DNA from: a bacterium
GTDB taxonomy: Bacteria > Pseudomonadota > Gammaproteobacteria > Burkholderiales > Burkholderiaceae_C
Length of the DNA: 11,245 bases
Direction: 5' to 3'
NCBI GenBank assembly: GCA_030824095.1
Contig: JAVBYK010000394.1
Coordinates: 1-11,245, forward strand
Numbering within the stretch: position 1 is the first letter of the stretch; the number at the start of each line of letters is the position of its first letter. The notes below the pieces were generated by a model. It was not told where the DNA came from and made no database searches. It worked only from the letters and a program-made list of their open reading frames with translations. Positions 5,537 to 11,245 of the stretch are shown here, one piece after another. Made by a program: the position numbers and the translations under genes.

Positions 5537-7614
5537 GATGTTGCGCCTCTGAGAATCGGACCAATGCGGATCGTGTGTGTTTCAGGAATTTCGCTGTGTG
5601 CCAGCACCTGCAGACGGGGCGCCACGCGGCGCACCAGGCGAGAGATGGCGGCGCGGATCTGATCGGGAACCAGCAGGCATGCCGGTACGCCAATCTCCTC
5701 CTGTTTCATGGCTGTTTCGGCAGCACTGCGGGTTAGCATTTCAGCCACGCCGGGATCCAGTGCCGGCCCGGCGGCGTTGCCCAGGGCTTGCACCAGCAGG
5801 CGCTCCAGACCCGGATCAATGGCAATCACATTGAGCTCGCGGCTGGGGCCGTAAATCTGTTGGACGATGGCGGGTGACAAGGCCACCCGGACCCGGCGCG
5901 CCAGTTCGGCGGGGTCCAGCGTGGAGCCGGCATGTTCCGCAATGGACTCGATGATGGTGCGGATGTCGCGAATGTGCACTGACTCGTCCAGCAGGAGCTG
6001 CAGCACTTTTTGGAATACGGCAATGGAAACCATCTTGGGTACCACTTCTTCTATCAATCTGGGTGCCAATTTGGCCACGTGTTCCACGAGTTGTTGGGTT
6101 TCTGTACGGCTCAGCAACTTGGATGCTTGAACCTGCATCAAGTGTGACAAATGGGTGGCCATCACAGTCTCGGAATCAACGACGGTAAATCCGACCATTT
6201 GTGCCGTTTCCTTTTGCTGTTCGTCGATCCAGTGTGCGGGCAATCCAAATGCGGGGTCGGTTGTGGCTGTCCCGATCAAAGGCGTGGTGATGCCACCCGG
6301 GTTGATGGCCAGGTACATGCCGGGGAACGCTTCGCCTTCGCCCACGATGACACCGCGCAGCGTGATGCGGTAGCCGCTGGGTTTGAGTTCCAGGTTGTCG
6401 CGCACGTGGACGGGTGGAGGGAGGAATCCCACCTCTTGTGCGAACTTGCGGCGCACGCCCTTGATCCGGGTCAGCAGATCGCCCTGGCGGGTCTTGTCGA
6501 CCAGTGCGATCAGGCGGTAGCCGAGCTCCAGCCCCAGTTGATCGACGGGCTGCAGGTCATCCCAGGATGCTTCTCCGTCGGTATTGATGGGGGCAATCTG
6601 CGCCTCGGGATCAGCCGGAGGCGGCTTATGGGCCAGTACCCATGCGCCATAGGCAAGAACCGCAGAAATGGTCAGGAACACGAAGTGGGGCATGTTGGGG
6701 ATGATCCCCAGGATGAACATGATCACGGCCGTGATGCCCAGGACCTTGGGCGATACAAACATTTGGCCGACGATCTGCTTGCCAATGTCGTGTTCCTTGC
6801 CGACACGCGACACCACCATGGCGGCTGCGACCGAAATCAGCAGTCCCGGGATCTGAGCGACCAGCGCGTCACCCACTGCCAGCAGGATGTAGGTGTTGGC
6901 GGCCTGTGAGGCAGTCAGGTCGTGCTGGAGAATACCAATGGCAAAGCCACCAAAGATGTTGATGAGCAGAATCAGGATGCCGGCGACAGCATCACCACGG
7001 ACAAACTTGGAGGCGCCATCCATGGAGCCAAAGAACTCGGCTTCTTCGCCCACTTCTGCGCGGCGGCGCTTGGCTTCTTTCTCGTCAATCAGTCCGGCGT
7101 TCAGGTCTGCGTCTACCGCCATCTGCTTGCCGGGCATGGCATCCAGGGTGAAGCGGGCCGACACTTCGGCAATGCGCTCGGAGCCCTTGGTCACCACCAC
7201 AAAGTTGATGACAACCAGGATGGCAAACACGATCAGGCCCACGGCAAAGTTACCGCCGATCAGGAAGTGGCCAAAGGCCTCGATCACGGCGCCGGCAGCG
7301 CCTGGGCCAGTGTGGCCTTCCAGCAGCACCACGCGGGTGGAGGCCACGTTGAGCGAAAGCCGCATCAGGGTTGTGAGCAGCAGCACCGAGGGAAACGCGG
7401 CGAAGTCCAGCGGGCGGATCATGTAGGCGGCGACCATCATCACCATCAGGGCGACGGCAATATTGATGGTGAAGAATGCGTCCAGCAGCAGGGGGGGCAG
7501 CGGCAGGACCATCATCGCCAGAATTGCGACGACCAGCATGGGCGCAGAGGCGCCCTGGATCAGCGTGCTATTGCTGCCGAACCACTGTTGCAGGGATTTG
7601 ATTTGGGTGTTCAT
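5533..7614 (-). CDS. flhA: FlhA, flagellar type III export gate protein
   Basis: FlhA forms the nonameric ring of the flagellar export gate, couples proton motive force to export and docks chaperone-substrate complexes at its cytoplasmic domain. The protein is 693 residues, matching the enteric length (about 692). The N-terminal half (about 25-330) carries around eight hydrophobic segments. The FHIPEP-family signature is present between the 4th and 5th segments (GSERIAEVSARFTLDAMPGK, 144-163, and then AVDADLNAGLIDEKEAKRRR). The conserved aspartate of the proton pathway is at D208 (FVRGDAVAG). The C-terminal cytoplasmic domain begins near 335. The ATG at 7614 overlaps the flhB stop in ATGA. 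Its own Shine-Dalgarno is poor (AAAGG 12 bases away), so it likely depends on coupling to flhB. The next gene, flhF, also overlaps by 4 bases. Confidence 0.98.
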   Translation of the reverse strand: MNTQIKSLQQWFGSNSTLIQGASAPMLVVAILAMMVLPLPPLLLDAFFTINIAVALMVMMVAAYMIRPLDFAAFPSVLLLTTLMRLSLNVASTRVVLLEGHTGPGAAGAVIEAFGHFLIGGNFAVGLIVFAILVVINFVVVTKGSERIAEVSARFTLDAMPGKQMAVDADLNAGLIDEKEAKRRRAEVGEEAEFFGSMDGASKFVRGDAVAGILILLINIFGGFAIGILQHDLTASQAANTYILLAVGDALVAQIPGLLISVAAAMVVSRVGKEHDIGKQIVGQMFVSPKVLGITAVIMFILGIIPNMPHFVFLTISAVLAYGAWVLAHKPPPADPEAQIAPINTDGEASWDDLQPVDQLGLELGYRLIALVDKTRQGDLLTRIKGVRRKFAQEVGFLPPPVHVRDNLELKPSGYRITLRGVIVGEGEAFPGMYLAINPGGITTPLIGTATTDPAFGLPAHWIDEQQKETAQMVGFTVVDSETVMATHLSHLMQVQASKLLSRTETQQLVEHVAKLAPRLIEEVVPKMVSIAVFQKVLQLLLDESVHIRDIRTIIESIAEHAGSTLDPAELARRVRVALSPAIVQQIYGPSRELNVIAIDPGLERLLVQALGNAAGPALDPGVAEMLTRSAAETAMKQEEIGVPACLLVPDQIRAAISRLVRRVAPRLQVLAHSEIPETHTIRIGPILRGATS

Positions 7615-8765
7615 ACGGCAGTTGCCTTTACGATCTTGGCCAGGGGATCAAGCTCCGGCGGCACAAAGGGTTGGGGCAGTTCGCCGGGCATCGGGCCGTC
7701 ACCGCGCATGGCGGCGCGCAGCTTGTAAACATAGGCCAGCACCTGTGCAACGGCGGTGTACAGGGTCGATGGAATATCCTGATCCAGTTCCGAGTTGGCA
7801 TACAAGGCGCGTGCCAGCATGGGGGACTGCAGTACGGGAATGGCGTGGTGTTTGGCTACGTCGCGGATCTTCATGGCCAGCAGGTCTGCGCCCTTGGAGA
7901 CGACTTGTGGCGCACGCATGGTTTTTTCGTCGTAGCGGATGGCCACCGCAAAGTGGGTAGGGTTCATGACCACAAAGTCGGCCTTGGGCACGGCATTGAC
8001 GCTGTTTCTCTGCGCCATTTCACGTTGTTTTTGGCGCATCTTGGCCTTGACCTGTGGGTTGCCGTCGGACTCCTTGCCTTCCTGCTTCACTTCCTGGTGG
8101 GACATCTTCATTTCGTCACGGTGCAGGAATTTCTGCAACGGCAAGTCAATCAGTGCGGCAAACAGAACGACCAGAAGGAGTAGGCCCATTCCGCTGGTCA
8201 GCCACTCGGTCAAATGCCGGATGGCTGCACTGGAAGGCTGCAGCACCAGAGATGCGACGGTATGGATTCCAGAGTTGAGGAACATCGCGGCGATGGCAAA
8301 CAAGACGCCGGTCAGGATGGTCATTTTGGTGACCGAAAGCAGCTTCTTCTTGGTGAAGAGGTTGCCAAAGCCCGATAGGGGATTGAGGCGGCTGAGATCT
8401 GGCATCACGGGCTTGAGGCTGTTGACCCAGCCACCGGATCCGACAGCAGCCGTTATGCTAGCCGCGGTAATGATGGCGGCAAAGGCGACGCAGCCTGCAA
8501 TGCCAATCGTGGTGGCTTCGGACAGCCTGGCCAGCATGTAGCCGGGTTGCATCACCGTGGCAGCGTCAAAGGACAGCTGCTTGCCCATGCTTTGCTGCAG
8601 GCGCTCAAACAGGATGGGTGCCAGAGCCAGCACGGCCGCAGCACCGGCACCCAGGACGGCGAGGTGCGACAGGTCTTCCGAGCGGCTTACCTGGCCGTCA
8701 TCACGCGCTTTCTTGAGCTTGCGCTCTGACGCCGGGAGGTTGCGATCTTGACTGCCTGATTCCAT
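7611..8765 (-). CDS. flhB: FlhB, export gate protein and substrate-specificity switch
   Basis: FlhB is an inner-membrane part of the flagellar type III export gate; autocleavage of its cytoplasmic domain lets export change from rod/hook to filament substrates. The protein is 384 residues (enteric 383). The N-terminus has the family sequence ERKLKKARDDGQVSRSEDL (14-32). Four hydrophobic segments follow at about 34-55, 87-108, 146-166 and 191-212. The cytoplasmic domain contains KQEGKESDGNPQVKAKMRQ (227-245) and the autocleavage motif NPTH at 268-271 (VVMNPTHFAVAIRY), so cleavage should be normal. The C-terminal tail (about 355-384) is Pro rich. It begins the overlapping flhB-flhA-flhF-flhG-fliA unit. 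The ATG at 8765 has no good Shine-Dalgarno and lies in an inverted repeat. Confidence 0.98.
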   Translation of the reverse strand: MESGSQDRNLPASERKLKKARDDGQVSRSEDLSHLAVLGAGAAAVLALAPILFERLQQSMGKQLSFDAATVMQPGYMLARLSEATTIGIAGCVAFAAIITAASITAAVGSGGWVNSLKPVMPDLSRLNPLSGFGNLFTKKKLLSVTKMTILTGVLFAIAAMFLNSGIHTVASLVLQPSSAAIRHLTEWLTSGMGLLLLVVLFAALIDLPLQKFLHRDEMKMSHQEVKQEGKESDGNPQVKAKMRQKQREMAQRNSVNAVPKADFVVMNPTHFAVAIRYDEKTMRAPQVVSKGADLLAMKIRDVAKHHAIPVLQSPMLARALYANSELDQDIPSTLYTAVAQVLAYVYKLRAAMRGDGPMPGELPQPFVPPELDPLAKIVKATAV

Positions 8766-8790
8766 GGTGGGGCTCTGTAGTTGCCACCAT
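8764..8790 (-). promoter_or_regulatory. Inverted repeat covering the flhB start codon
   Basis: ATGGTGG and CCACCAT (8784-8790 and 8764-8770 on the plus strand) form a perfect 7-bp stem with a 13-base loop in the mRNA. The 3' arm runs into the flhB ATG (8763-8765), so two of its three bases would be paired. The only purine-rich stretch before the start (AGAG, in the loop) is about 7 bases away. The structure could limit flhB translation; this is an inference. Confidence 0.35.
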
Positions 8791-8816
8791 TGTCGCGAGC
8801 GCCCCCTGAAACTAAA
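8790..8816 (-). promoter_or_regulatory. Possible weak sigma-28-like promoter of flhB
   Basis: On the minus strand TTTAGTTT (8809-8816), exactly 11 bases, and CGCGACAA (8790-8797) match the FliA consensus TAAAGTTT-N11-GCCGATAA at 11 of 16 positions. The -35 half is good (6 of 8) and the -10 half is partial (5 of 8). Transcription from here would begin only about 15-20 bases before the flhB ATG. flhB is more often an early (FlhDC) gene, so this may be chance. Confidence 0.25.
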
Positions 8817-8821
8817 GGCTC

Positions 8822-8840
8822 AAAAGAAGGGGAATCCCCG
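8822..8840 (-). terminator. Small candidate terminator after cheY
   Basis: Directly after the cheY stop the minus strand reads CGGGGATTCCCCTTCTTTTG: a 4-bp GGGG/CCCC stem with a 3-base loop and then TTCTTTT. The stem is short but all G-C and the T run is adequate. If it works, the flhB unit is separated from motA-motB-cheY and needs its own promoter in the remaining bases of this gap. Confidence 0.4.
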
Positions 8841-8841
8841 G

Positions 8842-9231
8842 CTACTTCAGCCCCATTTTGGTGAGGATGTGGTTGACCTTGTCCTCCAGGGTCGCTTTGG
8901 TGAACGGCTTGACGATGTAACCGGCTGCACCTTGTTGGGCAGCCAGCACGATATCTTCCTTGCGGGCCTCGGCGGTCACCATCAGCACGGGCAGGTGTTT
9001 GAGCTTTTCATCTTTCTTGATTTCGCTGAGCAACTGGAACCCGTTCATGTTGGGCATGTTGATGTCGCTGACCACAAAGTCGAAATTGGAGCTGCGGAGT
9101 TTCTGCAGGGCGACAACACCGTCTTCTGCCTCGTCCGCGTCAACAAATCCGCTTTCCTTGAGCAAATTGCGCACGATCCGTCGCATGGTGGAGAAATCGT
9201 CGACGACTAAAAAGCGTAGTTCTTTTGACAT
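8842..9231 (-). CDS. cheY: CheY, chemotaxis response regulator
   Basis: CheY is phosphorylated by CheA and binds the motor switch (FliM) to change rotation. This is a stand-alone receiver domain of 129 residues, the same size as enteric CheY. All key residues are present: acidic pair D11-D12 (VVDDFSTMRRIVRNLL), phosphoacceptor D56 (SDINMPNMNG), T86 (VTAEARKED), aromatic switch Y105 and K108 (GYIVKPF). The N-terminal MSKELRFLVVDDFSTMRRIV is very close to the enteric protein. The ATG at 9231 has AAAGGG 6 bases upstream. It lies 61 bases downstream of motB in the same direction, so it is probably transcribed with motAB from the sigma-28 promoter. No cheZ, cheA or cheW follows; the next gene is flhB after 76 bases. 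Confidence 0.96.
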   Translation of the reverse strand: MSKELRFLVVDDFSTMRRIVRNLLKESGFVDADEAEDGVVALQKLRSSNFDFVVSDINMPNMNGFQLLSEIKKDEKLKHLPVLMVTAEARKEDIVLAAQQGAAGYIVKPFTKATLEDKVNHILTKMGLK

Positions 9232-9292
9232 GGATTACCCTTTCCCGGGTGATTTTTGCATAACGTGAAGTATCACCGAATTTTGAACAGAA

Positions 9293-10237
9293 TCAACGCG
9301 GTGGCTGCGTAGCCGCGCTGGCTGATGGTGTATCGATTTCGGTTTCCAGATCCACCGGCACGCGTTGACCGCCAAGCAGCCGCTCTTCGGCATCCTTGGT
9401 CATCACCAGAATGCTGATACGGCGATTGCTGGGGCTTAAGGGGTCAGCCGGATCCAGCAAGAGGCTGGATGCCATGCCAACCACTCTGGCCAGCTTGTCT
9501 TCCGGCATGCCCGCGCTGGCCAGCTCCCGGCGTGAGGCGTTGGCGCGATCGGCCGACAACTCCCAGTTGCTGTAACCGCGGTCGGCATTGCCATAGGCGC
9601 TGCGGTCGGTGTGACCATCCAGGCTGATCTTGTTTTCGACGTCCAGCAGTGCAGTGCCGATTTCGCGCAGGATGTCACGCATATAGGGTTTGAGCATGGC
9701 GCTGCCGCTGTCAAACATGGGGCGTTTTTGGTCATCCACGATCTGGATTTGCAGCCCATCCGGGGTGATTTCCAGTCGAATCTGGGAGGCAAACTCCGCC
9801 ATCTTGGGTTTGCTGGAAATGGCCGCAGCGATTTTTGCGCTGAGTGCAGCCAGCATCTTGGCATCGCGCTTGGCCGCTTCGGCTTTGGCTTGTTCGGCAG
9901 ACAGTCGCTTGGCCTTGCGGTCGGCGCCTTCACCGCGCTTGGCCTGGCCTGTGGTTTGGGTGAGGTCGCTGCCACCACCGTTGACCACGCTGCTACTGGC
10001 TCCGGCGCCACTGCCGCCCTGCATGGCGACCTTCATGGGCGACTGGAAATAGTCGGAAATACCCTTTTTGTCTCCTTCCGAGGTGCTGCCCAGCAGCCAC
10101 ATCAGCAGGAAAAAAGCCATCATGGCCGTCACGAAGTCGGCGTAGGCGATCTTCCAGGCACCCCCGTGCGTAGCGTGGCCACCTTTCTTGACCCGCTTGA
10201 TGATGATGGGCTGTAGTTTCTTGGCGTCTCCCGCCAT
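9293..10237 (-). CDS. motB: MotB, stator protein with OmpA-like peptidoglycan-binding domain
   Basis: MotB anchors the MotA4-5/MotB2 proton channel to peptidoglycan and carries the proton-binding aspartate. The protein is 314 residues (enteric 308). After a basic cytoplasmic N-terminus (KRVKKGGHATHGGAWK) comes a single membrane segment, AYADFVTAMMAFFLLMWLLG (31-50), with the essential aspartate at D34. A plug/linker region rich in Gly, Ser, Lys and Ala spans about 52-145. The OmpA-like domain follows with DSGSAMLKPYMRDILREIG (176-194), SLDGHTD (205-211) and the NRRISILV strand (271-278). The ATG at 10237 has GGGGA 7 bases upstream. It starts 18 bases after motA, so the two are an operon. The hydrophobic segment fits a proton-type rather than sodium-type (PomB) stator, as expected next to a MotA-type partner. 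Confidence 0.97.
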   Translation of the reverse strand: MAGDAKKLQPIIIKRVKKGGHATHGGAWKIAYADFVTAMMAFFLLMWLLGSTSEGDKKGISDYFQSPMKVAMQGGSGAGASSSVVNGGGSDLTQTTGQAKRGEGADRKAKRLSAEQAKAEAAKRDAKMLAALSAKIAAAISSKPKMAEFASQIRLEITPDGLQIQIVDDQKRPMFDSGSAMLKPYMRDILREIGTALLDVENKISLDGHTDRSAYGNADRGYSNWELSADRANASRRELASAGMPEDKLARVVGMASSLLLDPADPLSPSNRRISILVMTKDAEERLLGGQRVPVDLETEIDTPSASAATQPPR

Positions 10238-10255
10238 GCTCAGATCCCCATGGGC

Positions 10256-11116
10256 TTACTTCTTGCCCTTCACGTAGCTCTCCAGCTCGATAAACGTTGG
10301 GCGCTCTGTGGAATACAGCACTTTGCGGCCAAACTCAATGGCAGTGGACGGGTTGTAGCCCTGCATGCTGGCCAATAGCGTGGTGCGAATGCACTGCAAC
10401 TCTTTGCCGTTTTCTTCCACTTTCTGCTCCAGAACCCCGGCCAAGGGCTCCGCAAAGGCGTAGGCGAGCAAAATACCCAGGAACGTGCCCACCAGGGCAG
10501 AGCCGATCATGCCGCCCAGCACGGCTGGCGGCTGGCCCACCGAGCCCATGGTGTTGACCACCCCTAGAACGGCGGCCACGATACCGAACGCGGGCAATCC
10601 GCCGGCCACGCGTTGCAGTGCGGCAACCGCAGCGTGGGCCTCGTGGTGGTGGGTTTCAATTTCGCTGTCCATCAGGGATTCGATCTCGTGGGCGTTCAGG
10701 TTGCCGGAGACCATCATCCGCAAATAGTCGGTAATAAATTCGACCACGTGATGGTCGCTTCCAACGGCGGGGTACTTCTTGAAAAGTTCGGACTCGTGTG
10801 GCTCTTCTACGTCCTTTTCGATGGCCATCAGGCCTTCCTTGCGGGCCTTTTGCAGGATGTCGTACATCAGGGCCATCAGCTCCATGTACCGCTCCTTGGT
10901 GTACTTGCTTCCTTTGAAGCACATACCAAGGCCCTTGACCGTCGCTTTGACCACTTTCATCTGGTTGTTGGCCAGAAAAGCGCCCATCGTCGCGCCGCCA
11001 ATGGTGATCAACTCAAACGGAAGCGCCTTCATGATCACCATGATGTTTCCACCGTGGAAGATATACACGCCAAAGACGCAAACCAGGACGATAAGCCAGC
11101 CGACGATTACAAACAT
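10256..11116 (-). CDS. motA: MotA, stator ion-channel protein
   Basis: MotA forms the proton channel with MotB and applies torque to the rotor protein FliG. The protein is 286 residues (enteric 295). Two hydrophobic segments lie at the N-terminus (about 2-20 and 32-50) and two near 170-190 and 200-222. The cytoplasmic loop contains the rotor-contact charges R92 and E100 (KARKEGLMAIEKDVEEP), equivalent to enteric R90 and E98. The conserved prolines are P175 (GLPAFGIVAAVLGVV) and P224 (AFAEPLAGVLE). The ATG at 11116 is the only sensible start: upstream sequence has no clear Shine-Dalgarno, and the nearest other ATG (11 bases before) is out of frame. It is the first gene of motA-motB-cheY under a strong sigma-28 promoter. 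Confidence 0.97.
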   Translation of the reverse strand: MFVIVGWLIVLVCVFGVYIFHGGNIMVIMKALPFELITIGGATMGAFLANNQMKVVKATVKGLGMCFKGSKYTKERYMELMALMYDILQKARKEGLMAIEKDVEEPHESELFKKYPAVGSDHHVVEFITDYLRMMVSGNLNAHEIESLMDSEIETHHHEAHAAVAALQRVAGGLPAFGIVAAVLGVVNTMGSVGQPPAVLGGMIGSALVGTFLGILLAYAFAEPLAGVLEQKVEENGKELQCIRTTLLASMQGYNPSTAIEFGRKVLYSTERPTFIELESYVKGKK

Positions 11117-11183
11117 AGGCGCATTGTGACAGGGAAGCTGGACGCTTCAAGGGTTGAACAGCGCGGCTTTTAACGGCCTGTCA
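11117..11183 (-). promoter_or_regulatory. Structured motA leader without a clear Shine-Dalgarno
   Basis: The predicted motA mRNA starts close to 11183. Its first bases, TGACAGG (11177-11183), are a perfect 7-base inverted repeat of CCTGTCA (11127-11133), which ends 10 bases before the ATG. A second perfect stem, GAAGC-GTCCA-GCTTC (11134-11148), abuts the second arm, so the two helices could stack. The bases just before the ATG (CACAATGCGCCT) hold no purine-rich ribosome site. Pairing is seen directly; regulation is inferred. Confidence 0.45.
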
Positions 11184-11188
11184 GTATC

Positions 11189-11215
11189 ATATCGGCGTCG
11201 CCATTGTTGGCTTGA
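11189..11215 (-). promoter_or_regulatory. Sigma-28 (FliA) promoter of motA-motB-cheY
   Basis: On the minus strand TCAAGCCA (11208-11215), an 11-base spacer and GCCGATAT (11189-11196) match the FliA consensus TAAAGTTT-N11-GCCGATAA with 7 of 8 in the -10. The -35 keeps the T-AAG core. The -10 octamer is identical to the one before flgM. It lies 72 bases before the motA ATG. The remaining 30 bases up to the window edge show no gene. Confidence 0.85.
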
Positions 11216-11245
11216 GATATTTGGGGCCGACTGGGTTGTCTGACC

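Noticed and set aside
6151..7728. Long plus-strand open frames (252 and 268 codons) opposite flhA
   Set aside because: They mirror the codon pattern of flhA on the other strand, are full of His and Asp runs from reversed hydrophobic codons, and show no family motif.
9260..9286. A possible sigma-28 promoter before cheY (TCAAAATT-N11-CACGTTAT on the minus strand)
   Set aside because: Only 9 of 16 positions match the consensus, and cheY follows motB by 61 bases, so co-transcription explains its expression.
1..11245. Mobile elements, CRISPR arrays, tRNA or rRNA genes, a hidden novel system
   Set aside because: No transposase, integrase, terminal repeats, regular repeat-spacer pattern or RNA gene is seen. 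All strands are accounted for by flagellar, stator and chemotaxis genes with uniform base composition.

Overview
The window is a conventional but complete-looking stretch of a bacterial flagellar and motility locus. Every base is either in a recognisable gene or in a short intergenic gap; no gap between genes exceeds about 220 bases. The gene content (flgBC / flgAMN / fliA-flhG-flhF-flhA-flhB / cheY / motBA), the high GC content and the FliA-type promoters point to a Betaproteobacterium of the Burkholderiales, probably Comamonadaceae-like. That assignment is an inference from gene order and protein style, not from a database match.

Layout. Bases 1-701 carry flgC (cut by the left edge) and flgB on the minus strand, the start of a rod operon that runs off the left end. 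Bases 702-922 are a divergent promoter region. Bases 923-2530 carry flgA (P-ring chaperone), flgM (anti-sigma factor) and flgN (export chaperone) on the plus strand. flgN converges on fliA across a 51-base gap. From there to the right end everything is on the minus strand and is read from right to left: motA, motB, cheY, flhB, flhA, flhF, an flhG-like gene, fliA. The flhB-to-fliA genes overlap at every junction and must be translationally coupled.

How it works together. FlhB and FlhA are core parts of the flagellar type III export gate. FlhF (SRP-type GTPase) and its FlhG-like partner set the site and number of flagella. FliA is sigma-28, held by FlgM until the hook is finished. Two excellent sigma-28 promoters are visible, one in front of flgM and one in front of motA, and they share the same -10 octamer (GCCGATAT). 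FlgM therefore sits under the sigma factor it inhibits. MotA/MotB are the stator and CheY is the chemotaxis response regulator that switches the motor.

Unusual points. The FlhG-like protein has the overall MinD-family shape and the N-terminal NQAxGL activator-helix sequence, but its Walker A loop and its switch II aspartate are both replaced. A 13-bp hairpin buries the flgN ribosome-binding site directly after the flgM stop codon. The motA and flhB starts lack a good Shine-Dalgarno sequence and lie next to or within inverted repeats. cheY has no cheZ next to it. I found no mobile element, CRISPR array, RNA gene or unknown multi-gene system.
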